Shown: in pieces, positions 35,601-46,770 of the stretch | Layout of the letters: every line of letters starts with the position of its first letter | Numbering within the stretch: the stretch's first letter is position 1 | From: Mya arenaria | Lineage: Eukaryota > Mollusca > Bivalvia > Myida > Myidae | Direction: 5' to 3' | Assembly (NCBI RefSeq): GCF_026914265.1 | Contig: NC_069124.1 | Location: 4,084,213-4,148,212, forward strand | Length of the DNA: 64,000 bases | Position numbers and translations under genes: made by a program | The notes under the pieces: model-generated | Databases searched by the model: none | What the model was told of the DNA's origin: nothing | The model's input: only the letters and a program-made list of their open reading frames with translations

Positions 35601-37943
35601 TGTGCTTAAAATACTGTTTCTCTGATTTGTACATCCACAATGATTTTCTTTCACTCATCAGTTCTCAAGTACAAAGTCAAAATGGGATAACTTATACTGG
35701 TACCATTTATTCTCATATTTGAATGGTTACCAGGCAGAGCTGTGTTGTGATTAAAGTTACACATAATTAGCACTTCGCGTTTGTTGAATATAATTTCAAT
35801 AACTGATGTAGTGGGTGCAGCAACTATGACTTACCTGTAGTCCCTGAGGTGAAGATATAACAACACGGAGTTGGTAAGTCCATTCCAGCTCGCGCTGTCC
35901 GACACAGGGGAACTGGATGGGCAGATAACATCAAGTCGTCCCAACTTGTGTAGGCGGGACCCAGCATTAAGGGCTGACCCTGGACAAAAATAGGAAGGTC
36001 ACCTAATTCGCCGCGAACCTCTTCTATCTTTGGCAGAATGTAATCACCTGGAAAATTTGATATTTAACATTAGGAACTGCCGCAGCATAAAAAGGGATGC
36101 CAGTCTGTTCTCCCTGAACATATGAATTTTGAGCAAGCTTTGCAAGAGATGGCTGAAAAGTTACAAAAAAGTTACAGAATTGTTTCGAGGCCAACATGAT
36201 TAGGGCCATCCCTGGATGAAGATAGGGAGATTTACTGCAAACCTCTTCAAAAATTTACAGGATGTACTCCACTGGGACCAATTTGGCACATAAATTTGGT
36301 CCAATTCCAAATGCTAACACATACATTTTTCCCAAACCTGAAAATAAAATTCTGTTTATTATGTTGTTATTGTTTTGTATGAAATATGTTTTTTAAATTG
36401 GATCTCAACAGTGTTTTTGTATAGAACAGTTTGTGTATTCTAAAAAAAATAAAAAAAAATCACATTTTGTTCTCGTTTCTGTCAATTTTTTAAACAATTT
36501 TGATCATTTCTAAGCAATTTCCAGCCCCATTCAAAAATTGGTCGAAAAAAATACTGTGCAGATAGCACTCATATAAATTACATAAAGGCAGAAAGAAACT
36601 TTAAATTCAAATATCACTCATACACATTTAATTCATCAAGACAGAATATAAGCATATATGTTCACATGTGAACTTCTCAAACCAGACATACCAGCTCCAA
36701 TGATGAGAGCCTTAGCTTCGCAGGCCTTGAGTGTATGGATCAGTGGCTGGCCTCGAATGTGGAAGTTGATAAACGCTACTGCAATACCAAGCTTTTGTAG
36801 ACCTGAAATGCACCAAGATGTGTTAAATGATTAAAAAGACACTGCTGTGAAAGGCAAAGTTCATCATCATTGCACTACTGAAAGCCTGCAGTATGTATAT
36901 TAAGTTCTTTGGGGTACATTATAGGTCCGTGACATTGCTAACTGATATAAAAAAAAAAAAAATGAAAAATAACATATTACTGAAGAATGGTTTTATTATA
37001 CATTTCTTCAATTTAATAAAGTTAAAAACTATCATTCATTATATGACAAATTTATCTCTTCTTAATTTTAAACCATAATGGTTATTAATTATAAACCATA
37101 ATGACTTAAATTCCGCTTTCAATTATTTATTGTTTTACTTATTTTTTTATGTGGAGTAAACTTTATTCTACTTATACTGACATTCTACATAGTATGCAAA
37201 TGTGGCATTAGTGTTTCTATCTGGCTTTAAAATGCATGATAACAACTTTGTTAATTGTAAGTTATATATGGACTATACAAACACTTGATCATTCAGGGTC
37301 AAAATCTGGAATTCTGGATTGAGAGATAACTCAAACTTCTCAACGGAGAATTTGTTGAAAGATTAAATACGGACAATTAAGCTTACAGAGTATTAATTAT
37401 TTTACTACTGTTCAGATTTGATGTGTGTAGATTTTTTTTTTTGAAAATAACATATACAAATATAAAAGAAAACATTCATTTCAATTTAACATTCATGTCA
37501 ATATTAATGTGCTTTTTTTACGATTGCTTAATATTTCTATTATAGGTAAAGAATAAATGAACCAAAAACTTGCCTAAGAATGTCCATATAAATGCAGGCT
37601 CATTTTCAATCATAATTGCCACACAGTCGCCAACTTTCAGCCCCCATTTTGCAGCGATGTTAGCTACTCTATTTGTCTGCTGATTCACAAACTCATATGT
37701 ATAAATGCGATCCTCAAATATTATGAACGGTTTCTTTGGATATTTCTCAACTGCTTCTTCAAACATGTTGATGAGAAAGCGTTTGTTCACTTGATCTGCC
37801 ATCAGCTTTTTGCCTGCGTTTCCACCATTTTTCATCATACGGAGATCATGGCCAATCCAGGGAAAGAAAGCGCGCCACGAGAGAATTCCCGCGCCGACAG
37901 CACCAGCTGTTCCAAGGATTAACTTGTCCTTTTTCGTCGGCAT
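26678..37943 (-). CDS. SLC27A-family long-chain fatty acid transport protein / acyl-CoA synthetase, ten exons, complete
   Basis: These membrane proteins take up long-chain fatty acids and join them to CoA using ATP. Exons (minus strand, 5' to 3'): 37943-37574, 36802-36692, 36047-35835, 34807-34649, 32682-32558, 30956-30765, 28453-28354, 27999-27798, 27252-27155, 26991-26678. All phases close, giving 627 residues, within the family's 620-690. I chose ATG at 37943 because upstream in-frame codons give only a GTG. An N-terminal membrane segment ([15 protein letters not shown]) is at about 9-23. The AMP-binding loop [13 protein letters not shown] is at about 223-235, FFGATEG at about 363, and the family motif [13 protein letters not shown] at about 484-496. 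The C-terminus has [20 protein letters not shown]. Intron 1 is GC-AG and intron 7 has a poor GTTATT donor. Which SLC27A paralogue it is cannot be settled by eye. Confidence 0.96.
27307..27783 (-). mobile_element. Helitron-like element, diverged copy C, SLC27A intron 8
   Basis: On the minus strand it starts near 27783 with ggggtatataggagtgagct, the 5' sequence of copies A and B, and ends near 27307 with gtcactctgatgacagctct, matching their terminal hairpin and tail. The interior is diverged and lacks the clear tandem units. It lies between exons 8 and 9. Confidence 0.65.
28610..29812 (-). repeat. Array of 51- and 49-bp units, SLC27A intron 6
   Basis: About 24 copies of aaccataaaatgactggctc plus aatgtcaccattgtaggtcaaag. 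Units differ only in the joint: gtatctgc (51 bp), gttcac (49 bp) or gtatccaa. The joint variants follow a partly regular order, so the array grew by copying multi-unit blocks. It reads as 17-residue periodic frames, which are by-products. Confidence 0.93.
31145..31950. mobile_element. Interspersed element with 12-bp inverted ends, SLC27A intron 5
   Basis: TGTGTCGCCTGA at 31165-31176 is matched inverted at 31936-31947. In between, two blocks repeat: gaccccttgttgtatttttg with gagggtcacccaaggaagct (about 31320 and 31478), and gatatgccccggacaaaact (about 31529 and 31686). A GCC/GAC-rich stretch at 31873-31911 precedes the right end. No coding capacity. A non-autonomous element of unknown class. 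Confidence 0.7.
32016..32194. mobile_element. 179-bp MITE with about 40-bp terminal inverted repeats, SLC27A intron 5
   Basis: The left arm starts agggctattccattaaaaca and the right arm ends with its near-perfect complement (tgtttaaatggaatagccct). The arms cover about 40 bp each. I see no clear target duplication. A short non-autonomous DNA transposon. Confidence 0.82.
33040..34590 (-). repeat. 51-bp tandem array (about 30 copies) beside SLC27A exon 4
   Basis: On the plus strand the unit is gggtagtggtgtttgtgatc accaggttctcgtctgcact atggtacaaca, with variants at several sites. It sits in intron 4, 59 bp downstream of exon 4 (34649-34807). Read on the coding strand each unit gives a 17-residue repeat of the type [16 protein letters not shown], and exon 4 carries [16 protein letters not shown]. 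The exon's frame runs on into the array without a stop to 33882. Confidence 0.9.
36200..36280 (-). pseudogene. Decayed partial copy of SLC27A exon 3
   Basis: The plus-strand text ggccatccctggatgaagat ... gcaaacctcttc ... caggatgtactccactgg parallels the real exon 3 text ggctgaccctggacaaaaat ... gcgaacctcttc ... cagaatgtaatcacctgg (36047 downward). The copy is shorter by about six bases in the middle and diverged. It lies about 150 bp upstream of exon 3 in intron 2. Confidence 0.65.
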
Positions 37944-38589
37944 GTTGAGTGCCACTCAAACCTAAAGATATAATAACTTCACAATAAATAAAAGGATCAA
38001 CGGATATGTTTTGCCAAGTGTCAAGCAAAAAAATGAATATACACTGGTTTTAAATACCATTAATCTTGGTCTGAAGGTATCATTATGACCACCTGTCCCC
38101 TCCCCCTTATGTTAAGGATTTTAGCATTTTGCCTATATGTGCTCTTGCCAGTCTTGGCCTAAAAAGCAACTATCTTTGCTTAAAAACAACAGAATAAAAT
38201 AAAGGCATAAAATACTGTTCTGAGTAGTGTACACCCTTCAGACGGCAACTGTATACGTCCTGTGCTGCAAATGTGGAAATAGAATATCTTCATTTTTGTA
38301 TTGTATTTGCGAAATAAAAAGAAAACGACTTACTATAGAGTTTATTGTCCAGTTAATGCTCACAGTTTGAAGCTTGTGCAGAAAAGGTCATGTATTAGAA
38401 CGTTCGAAGATCGGGGATCTAAAAAGCGTAACGGAAAAGTTCATTTTTCGTTAAAATTTTAGTAGTAAAAGTGTTGTCTGCTGCTATAATGTTGTGTGCT
38501 ACCTTGAAATTCTAACGAAGTTTCTATTTCATTTTTATGCGTAAAAAACATATTACGTCGCAATATGTATGGTATTTTAACCTAAGTGC
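37944..38589. promoter_or_regulatory. Shared 646-bp divergent promoter region, SLC27A / torsin
   Basis: The start codons of SLC27A (37943, minus) and torsin copy 1 (38590, plus) are head to head, so both promoters must lie here unless an upstream non-coding exon exists. I see no TATA box placed convincingly. The stretch near 38400-38440 (cgttcgaagatcggggatct) is more GC-rich than its surroundings. Confidence 0.55.
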
Positions 38590-41500
38590 ATGATGAAGGC
38601 CAAGTATTTAATATTGCTTAGTTTATTGGCCTTGTCAATTCAGTCTGCCTCCGGTGAATTTATGACTGCAGGGGTTGTGGCTGTGGGTTCAGCTATCACA
38701 GCAGGCTTTTTTGCTGGGTTTAATGTGATCAACTGTATTTTCAGTGAATGCTGTGATGACAAATGGATCTCTACAAATTTTACTGGTATATTGATAAGCA
38801 CCTATGTGCTTTATGTGGCAATACTTGTTTCAGTGGTTTGCCTCATTTTCTAAGTAAAACTAAGTCAAGTTATTGTAATTCACCAGTCATTTGTAACTAC
38901 AGCCCCCAGGTCCAGGGTATCCGTGGTTATAATTGACTGGTGCATAAAAGCCTTATTTTATGCTGATTTATTTTAACTAGATTGTAGAGACAACTGAGAG
39001 CTGATATGAATCACTTTGAAGTCCAGACATGGCCCTAAATCTGTCCTGTTTGTGATTTCCTGGATTTAATAATTGTCTACACGCGCCCCTTTATCAAATG
39101 AATAATAAGCGAAAGCACATATCTGCTTCAGGTGCTTTTCTATTAAGTTTATCAGTGGCATTGTGGGATTTGGTGTTGTTCATAAGTTTAAGTGGCTGAG
39201 TGGTGAGTGTAGCAGACTGGATCAAATCTAAGGATTTTGCCTTTATCCACACTCAGATTTTTGTCTATGTTTAATATCACTTTAAGTGTAAATGGTTCAT
39301 AATAAATCACATTACTTTAATTATACATGTAGCTGATTGTAAAACTCTCTCATATATGTTTTTTGCTATTAAAATCACTTCAGAAGTTTAGACTTTTCAT
39401 GTGTTTGTGACTTGTTGATTGGTGACAATGCATTTATTTGAATCACATCAGTTTCATGAGCCTTGGTTGAAGACAGAGTATTCATCATTGACTTGTTTTA
39501 TTGTTGACTGTTGACTAAATAACTTTGAAATAAAGAAATTATTAACATATGAACATGTACCTGTATGTCACCTGGAATACTTTATTTTATTATCCCCCGC
39601 CGAATCGAAGGTTTTGGGAGGAGGATATTGTTTTGGCATTGTCTGTCTGTCCGTCATTCAGTCTGTCCGTCATTCAGTCTATCCTTCTGTCCGTCAGGAA
39701 CCATATCATGGTAATGATTGGTCAGATAATGTTTAAATTTGGTCAGGATGTACCCCTTGATGATTTATGGACCGCTTGTAAACGTGGGTCACATGGGGTC
39801 AAAAACAAGGTCACTAGCTCAAATCTTAGAAAAATCGTTGAAACACATTAGAGGCAATATGTATGAGATAATATTCATGAAATGTGATCAAAATGTTTCC
39901 CTTGGTGAACTCTTTGACATGTTTAAAACTGGGTCACATGTGATAACAAATTAGAAAACTGGGTCACATGTGGTAAAAATTAGGTCACTAGGTCAAATCT
40001 TACAAAAATCTTGTCCGAAACCATTTTAGGGCAGTGATTGGTTGAACTATGTTCATACATGTATGATAATAAATATCATAACAGTAAAACTCGATGAGCT
40101 TGAAAATTACACACAGTGAACATGATCAACAGGTACCTTAAAATGTCATTTTCCACTATTTACTTTTAAATCACTTCAGACATATCTGAACTTTCACTTT
40201 GAAATCATTCAAATTCATATAAAAAAATTACAAATGTAATTTTTTTGTTACTCTATATACAAAAAAAAAATTATTTCAAATAATTCCAAACAAACTCAAA
40301 CTTATATCAAACGTTCATAACGGTCATTTCCCCGCAGCCATATTACATGTTAATATAGGAATATTCCACCTACTTTTCATTTCCAATCCATGAACTTTGC
40401 CTAATCAGGCGGGGGATATCAATTTAACAAATTTGCTTGTTTTTTATTTGTTTCAAGTTCGGACTACTCATATTTCAATCATCTGTTGTTTTCTTTCGCA
40501 GACCTGTCACTTACTATGAGGTCAAAATTATACGGCCAGCATCTTGTCACAGAGCCTGTTGTCAAACATCTTAAAGGTCATGCCAGGGAGAATCCTAGCA
40601 AAGCCCTTGCACTGTCATTTCATGGCTTAACAGGCACCGGGAAGAACTATGTCTCCCGTATTGTGGCAGAGAAAATGTTCCGTAAAGGAATGAAGAGTAA
40701 ATATGTTCACCTGATATCAGCCACAAAGGAGTTCCCTCACTCAGAGATGATATCATTTTATAAGGTAGAAACTTGTTACAGTATTGAACGAGAATATTCA
40801 TTAGAAATTCTGTAAGAATTCTTTTGCAAATATACGAGTTAGAAAAGAGAATGTTTAAAAATCAATCTAAGTACATTAGTGTAAAAACAACAACAATTGG
40901 AGTAATAGTTAAATTATAATATGTACAAGGTTAGATCAAGTAATTTTTTTAAAGAGCCTGTAACATGTTGGTATCTTGAAATGGTATTTGTACTACACAT
41001 TAGAAATATTCTTTTAATTTAGGACAAGTTACGAGACATCATAGAACGAGCGGTAAAGGAATGCCCTCGTTCCTTGATTGTCATTGATGAGATGGACAAA
41101 ATGCCCCCAGGAGTGATTGACACCATCAAACCATACCTGGATTTCTATGAAGAGCTTGGTGGTGTGGACTACAGAAAATCTACATTCTTTTTCCTCAGGT
41201 ACACCATGATTGAATTTCAATATCAATTTATGTCACCGTAAGTGACTTTTGTTGTCATATATTTTGTTTGTTATGTGCTTGATCAGTGCTTTGAAGAGCC
41301 AAGGAGTTTTCAAGTATGTGTACAGGACTCTGACCAAAACTTTTTCTCTTCTTTGCCTATTTCACTCATTTTTTGTATTTAATGAAAATGGATTTATTTG
41401 AAGCACATATTTTGATTTACGTATGGGTTAAGTTTGAAAAGATAACTCAATAGGTAATTTTGGTAAGACAACAAATACTCGATACACATCGATATACTTT

Positions 41501-44500
41501 ATAACATCCATGTGTATAACAATATTGTGTTTTTTTAGTTTTAGCTATTAAAGCCATATTTTACAGCAACACAGCGGGTACAGATATAGCGGAGAGGACC
41601 ATCAAGTACTGGTCAGAGGGTATACCCAGAGAGAATATCAGGCTGAAAGAAATGGAGGAGGTCATAAGGCTCCCTGCCCTTAATGTGAAAGAAAGTATGT
41701 TATATATATTAAGTGTAACTTATATCCCTTTAAAGGGGCTGCCCCAAATTTCTACCAAAAACTTTGGGATAGAATCTTATTTCATTTAATAGCCAAATTA
41801 GTTACTGTTATGTTATGGAGGAATACATATAAATATAAGAACGACACTAAATGTGCTCTAACTATTTATTGTGACATGTATTGTACGATATCTAAACTAG
41901 AACTGATAAGCATGTGGCTGTGCCTAGGTATTTAACTCACTAGCGCAGATAACCCTGCCCTTAGATGATAAAGCTATCATGTAACAGTTACTTAAACTAA
42001 TATTTACAAAATGAAAAATAGTTCATCATGATGTTATTAAAATATATATTTTTTTAAAGGTCTCAAAACTTCTTCAAAGGAGAATACACAATTTAAATGA
42101 TGTTATTATACCCCCACAAACGAAGTTTGAGGGGGTATATAGGAGTGAGCTTGTCGGTCGGTCGGTCTGTCGGTTTTCATGGTTTCCGGACGATAACTCA
42201 TGAAAGGCTTGACAGATTTGAACAATTTTTGGTACACAGGTGTAACATCAGAAGATACAGGTCAAGTTCGATATTGGGGCTGGTGGGGCCAAGGTCAAGG
42301 TCACTGTTACTAAAAATAGAAAAACAGTTTCCGGACGATAAATCATGAAAGGCTTGACAGATTTGAACAATTTTTGGTACACAGGTGTAACATCAGAAAA
42401 TACAGGTCAAGTTCGATATTGGGGCTGGTGGGGCCAAGGTCAAGGTCACTGTTCCTAAAAATAGAAAAACGGTTTACGGACGATAACTCATGAAAGGCTA
42501 GACAGATTTGAACAATATTTGGTACACAGGTGTAGCATCAGAAGATACAGGTCAAGTTCGATATTGGGGCTGGTGGGGCCAAGGTCAAGGTCACTGTTAC
42601 TAAAAATAGAAAAACGGTTTCCAGACGATAACTCATGAAAGGCTAGTTTTTCTTGTCAGCAGTGTAACTTCTAAATTACTCAACAGATTTAAATAAAACA
42701 ATACATGCATGATAAAAGAAGATGCAGTGTGGAGTAACCTTGGAGTTATGGCCTCTTTTCAAAGGAATGGTTTGCCATTCCTGTGTCCAGGCGGCATTTG
42801 GGGGTATTCGTCACTCCTGTGACAGCTCTAGTTAAAATATTATTATTTTTTTAAAGGTCTCAAAACTTCTTCAAAGGAGAATACACAATTCAAACCAAAA
42901 TGAAAATAGTCTTCTGAGCCTCATTTGCCACGATTTAAATAATGAATCTCAAATTTTAAAACTTGTGAAATTTGCCAAATTCAATAATTAGTTGAAAATA
43001 TTTGTAGCTACTAGTAAGTTAATCATTGGAGAATGGTGTTAAAAGGACTGTGTCATAGATTGGCACCAAAAACAGTTTTTTTCTGTAACGAATCTCGGGA
43101 CAATTATCTAATAGAATATGTTACGCTATGATATCATAATTGTGAAAAAAAGAAAAGATTAAGCATCTTACTCACTGCGCTACAAAGGCTTATTCTAATC
43201 GGGTGACATAATTAAGCTATACACCTACCTCAGTAATATCACGTGATAACACGGACTAGTCAATCACGCATAAGGAATGAATTCTACCTGGTAGACATAC
43301 CCAGTAATATTTTTTAATGGAAAAATACGAAATAACTGCTAAACTTAAATAAATTGTAAACTATGTGGTACTTCAGTTAGTAAGTTTCAATGCATTGTAC
43401 ACATCAATGCCAAGTTTATGTCAGTTTTCGACAATTTTCTTTTTTTCCCCGCTATTTTATCATAGGTGAGGCAGCCCCTTTAAAGTAATCTTCTGTATAA
43501 GGCATTCAAGAATATTTAAAAAAAAAATATGTAGTTTTTCATTTATTTTTTTCAAACTGACTATAAAAAGGTAGGGTCGGCGCCTATTTCGTAGGTATGG
43601 TTAGGTAACCCGAACTGAATGTATTTTTATAGGCCTTTGGCTATGATGGCATTGCACAAAATGAAAAACTTGAACAGTGACAATGACTGTTACTGACAAA
43701 AAAAAGGTCAACATAGGACATTGTGATGGATAGACTATCAGTCCAGAGTCCTGTAAGTTCATGGGAAGTGATTTACTAGCTGATAAGCCCTTGCTGAAAC
43801 TCAGTAGGTTTCTGATATGAATGCATAGCCCTAAAATGGAAGCCAAGACTTATGATAATATGTAGTCTCATGTAGTGGCTGAATACTAACATTTTTTCAA
43901 ATAATCTCCCTAGGGTCAAAACTGGCCAAACACCAGGGGTCCTAAGTTTTCTGTATACCAGGGGTCCTAAGTTTTCTGTATACCAGGGGTCCTAAGTTTT
44001 CTGTATACCAGGGGTCCTAAGTTTTCTGTATACCAGGGGTCCTAAGTTTTCTGTATACCTATATAGCAAAACTTTGAATATCGTCTTCTCTGAAACATGG
44101 CCCACACCTTTGAAATTTGGTATTTAACCTCATAACATACCAAAACTGTTAAAAAAATGACCTTGGGGTGAAAATGGCCCCACCTCAGGTGTCCTAGGTT
44201 TTCTATATACTTCAGCCTCATTAAGTGGTTGTTTAATTAACAAAATTCTTAATAACCACTAGTCATTTTAATCATGTGAGCGATATAAGACCAATTTGGC
44301 CCTCTTGTTTCTCTCTTCTATTTTATTGAAGACATGAAGTGATCAATCAATGTTCAGTGTCTGTTGTCAGTCGTTCATTGTTCTGTGTCAAAATCTTATA
44401 ACTTGAAACATTATTTTTTTCTGAAACCCCATTGGCCAGACCCTTGATATTTTGTATGCAGCTTCAGGTAGTGATCCTTTACCAAGATTGTTTAAATTAT

Positions 44501-45736
44501 GGCCCCGGGGTCCAAAGTGGCCCTGCAACAGGGGTCACAATTTTCTATATACTTGTACAGTAAAGTCTCCTTCTGTAATTGCAAGACCCAAACCCTTGAT
44601 TTTTGGTATGTAGCCTTATGTCGTGGTCCTTAACCAAAAGTGTTTAAATTATGTCTCTTGGGTGAAAAATGGCCAATATGTGAACATGATAGTCAATCTT
44701 CATAAAGCTAAATCTGAATGTTTGTCTTGGTGCATACGGAACAATCTCAGATTTTATGGACAGTTTACAATATCATAAATCTTTACATTAACTACACTGC
44801 GAGTAGATGAGTAGTATTTAAATCTAAACAGTTAAACTTAATGACTTTACTCTTGAGAATCTTGATTATTTATGCAAAAATACACAATCAATTTAAACTT
44901 AATACAAAATAGAAGTCAAAACATTACAATTGATATATACTACTTTTGAATTTTTAACAAACTACTTCTTCTGATGTATCGGCATACATCTAAGGTTGTT
45001 TTCAATGGAAAATGGCCATTGCAAGGTGTTCCGAATGACCTTGATGAAATCTTTAAAATAAGTTTGAAAGTTGGTAATGTGGGGTCAAAAGCTAGTTTAC
45101 TAAGCCAAGTCTAAATGCTACACTATATTCTATATACTATATTCTTTATCTCAAACAAAGTCATATTTCATATCCAGTGTTCGTAACAGGCCATCACTCT
45201 GCAGCTTTATTCAATTTGCAAGTTTTGGTTGGAATATTTCACCAACACTTGTTTCCCATTCCAGCTACTTTGCCTACCAGTATTCATGCGGAGTATATTA
45301 AATTGGTTGTTTTATATGAATGTAAACAATGTTACACTGCTCTGCTTCTCTGTTATTTTCTTTATCAAATATTGTGTAAATGTATCTTTATGAAATATAA
45401 TATGATTAAGTTGAAAATTGGAAATGAATAAATGCAAAGAAAAATCACATGCATGAATGATTTTCAGGTGGATTATGGCATAGTGAGCTCATCACGAAAA
45501 ACCTCATTTCATCCTATATACCATTCTTGCCTCTGGAACGCAAACATGTGAAACAGTGCATTCGAGATGGACTCGTGCAGAGAGGGTTCTACTCCACCGA
45601 ATCGGTCATTCCTGATTCCAAAGTCCAGGAGATTGCAGATGAGCTGCAGTACTACCCACAAGATCTAAATGTTTTCTCATCCACGGGATGTAAACGGATT
45701 CTTGAAAAGATTGACTTTGTCATGGAACAAATCTAA
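38590..45736 (+). CDS. Torsin (TOR1-like AAA+ ATPase), copy 1, five exons, complete
   Basis: Torsins are AAA+ ATPases of the ER and nuclear-envelope lumen that need the cofactors LAP1 or LULL1 to hydrolyse ATP. Exons: 38590-38785, 40502-40764, 41023-41198, 41567-41694, 45468-45736. The phases join to 343 residues (human torsin-1A has 332). An N-terminal signal peptide (about 1-22) and hydrophobic stretch are followed by the family's cysteine pair (SECCDDKW) and a possible N-glycosylation site (NFT). Walker A is the torsin form GLTGTGKN (about 107-114), Walker B LIVIDEMDKM (about 171-180), sensor-1 region SNTAGTDI, and the C-terminal GCK motif (about 328-330). The start has a second Met directly after it. 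A near-identical gene lies 22 kb downstream. Introns 1 and 4 carry mobile elements. Confidence 0.96.
39591..40418. mobile_element. Element with 11-bp inverted ends (tatcccccgcc), torsin intron 1
   Basis: TATCCCCCGCC at 39591-39601 is matched inverted at 40408-40418. The left end is followed by tgtctgtccgtcattcagtc, as in other elements here. The interior holds a diverged two- or three-fold repeat with 'gggtcacatg(t/g)ggt' and 'aggtcactaggtcaaatctt'. No coding capacity. Confidence 0.75.
42030..42890 (+). repeat. Direct repeats of about 58 bp flanking Helitron-like copy B
   Basis: Left copy 42037-42093 and right copy 42832-42890 share ttaaaggtctcaaaacttct and tcaaaggagaatacacaatt. Torsin copy 2 has one such segment at about 63952-63992. 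The left flank also repeats atgatgttatta on both sides of the left copy, as if a 68-bp tandem duplication was later split by the element. Confidence 0.8.
42103..42833 (+). mobile_element. Helitron-like element, copy B (about three units), torsin intron 4
   Basis: Same 5' end (tatacccccacaaacgaag, with a GGGGGTATA complement making a hairpin) and same 3' end (GTCAC-tcct-GTGAC then AGCTCTAG) as copy A, but only three 146-bp units. It interrupts a pre-existing duplication, see 42030-42890. Confidence 0.82.
43933..44057 (+). repeat. Five perfect copies of a 25-bp unit
   Basis: Unit ccaggggtcctaagttttct gtata, starting at 43933, 43958, 43983, 44008 and 44033 without visible mismatch. It lies in torsin intron 4. 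Identity among copies means recent expansion. Confidence 0.95.
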
Positions 45737-46023
45737 CTGTAACTGGACTACAATGTACATGGTTTTAAACAAAGTGAGTGTGGTAGTAAACAAAACACTT
45801 CATATTGACAGTCTCAGAAAGTTTGGAGCTTTGTTGTCTGAGACTCCTAGTTAATGGGAAGAAAGGCTGTTAAATATGACACATTGTGCTATAATATATG
45901 TATAGTAGTGTTCAGGCTAATGCCTCTGCCAATGGCAGAACTCGAGCATGCTGTCTCTATGACAGCTCTTGTTAGTATAAAAACTGTGCTCATGTTTGAA
46001 CAGATTATAGCATATTTTAGTGC

Positions 46024-46029
46024 AATAAA
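46024..46029 (+). promoter_or_regulatory. Candidate polyadenylation signal of torsin copy 1
   Basis: AATAAA 288 bp after the torsin stop codon (45736). The hexamer is frequent by chance in AT-rich DNA, so this is only a candidate. A Helitron-like tail (tatgacagctcttgtt) lies at 45958-45973 within the putative 3' untranslated region. Confidence 0.35.
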
Positions 46030-46269
46030 TTATATTGTGTGTGAACATTTATTTCTCTATGATTTAGCACATTCATAACTTAAGCAAATGCTTTAAGTTA
46101 AGTCATAAAAGAATAAGTTAGGGTAGACTAAGACACAGGTGAAATCATGAAAACAATATATCCTTTATAAGCTGCTCTGTCTATCCATCTGTCCGTTCTT
46201 CTGTCGGTCACTCCCTTGTCCATAAAATTAAATAGCTTCAAAACTTCTGATGAGATTGAAAGCAAACTT

Positions 46270-46271
<2 letters not shown>

Positions 46272-46328
<57 letters not shown>
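46272..46328 (+). repeat. (TA)n microsatellite, about 28 repeats
   Basis: Uninterrupted alternating TA. Likely polymorphic in length. Confidence 0.97.
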
Positions 46329-46329
<1 letters not shown>

Positions 46330-46331
<2 letters not shown>

Positions 46332-46770
46332 AATGAGAGGAAGTGCAGTGCACACGAACTATTATCTTATCCTGCATATTTAGTTATCTCCCCTTAACTT
46401 TTTTTTTAAATTTGACCTTGTCCAGGCCATATCTTGGAAAATGCGAAAGGGATTGAAATGATGCTTCAAATATAGATATATTGCAATAACAGGTAGTGCA
46501 GTGCTTAAAAACAATAATCTTATCAAGCATATGTAATAAGATATCTCCCCTTAACTATTTTTTTTCAAAATGGGTGCTTTTCAGGGCCATATCTACAGAT
46601 AAAACTAAATGTATTGAAATGAAATTTAAAATGTAGATAGATGGCAATAGGAGGAAGTGCATTACCCAAGAATAATAATCTAGCCCTGAATCTAAAACTC
46701 CCCTTATAGTTTTTGAAATAAGAGTTTGTCCTGGCAATATCTTGTATATAAGTGAAGTTCAATGCTTTTT
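46330..46770 (+). repeat. Diverged tandem repeat of about 170 bp, three copies
   Basis: Each copy has agga(a)gtgca(g)t, then tctccccttaac, then a T-run, then 'ggccatatct'. Successive copies begin near 46335, 46495 and 46650. Preceded by gtctatccatctgtccgttc, so it may be the interior of another element of the tccgtc type. Confidence 0.6.

Larger units (their letters stand above)
41728..43485. mobile_element. TIR element (ctttaaaggggctgcc), torsin intron 4, hosting a nested insertion
   Basis: CTTTAAAGGGGCTGCC at 41728-41743 is matched exactly inverted at 43470-43485. The left end is also present at the equivalent place in torsin copy 2 (about 63835-63860, cttcaaagggactggcc), so insertion predates the gene duplication. 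Copy B of the Helitron-like element lies inside. The interior has no open frame. Confidence 0.75.
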
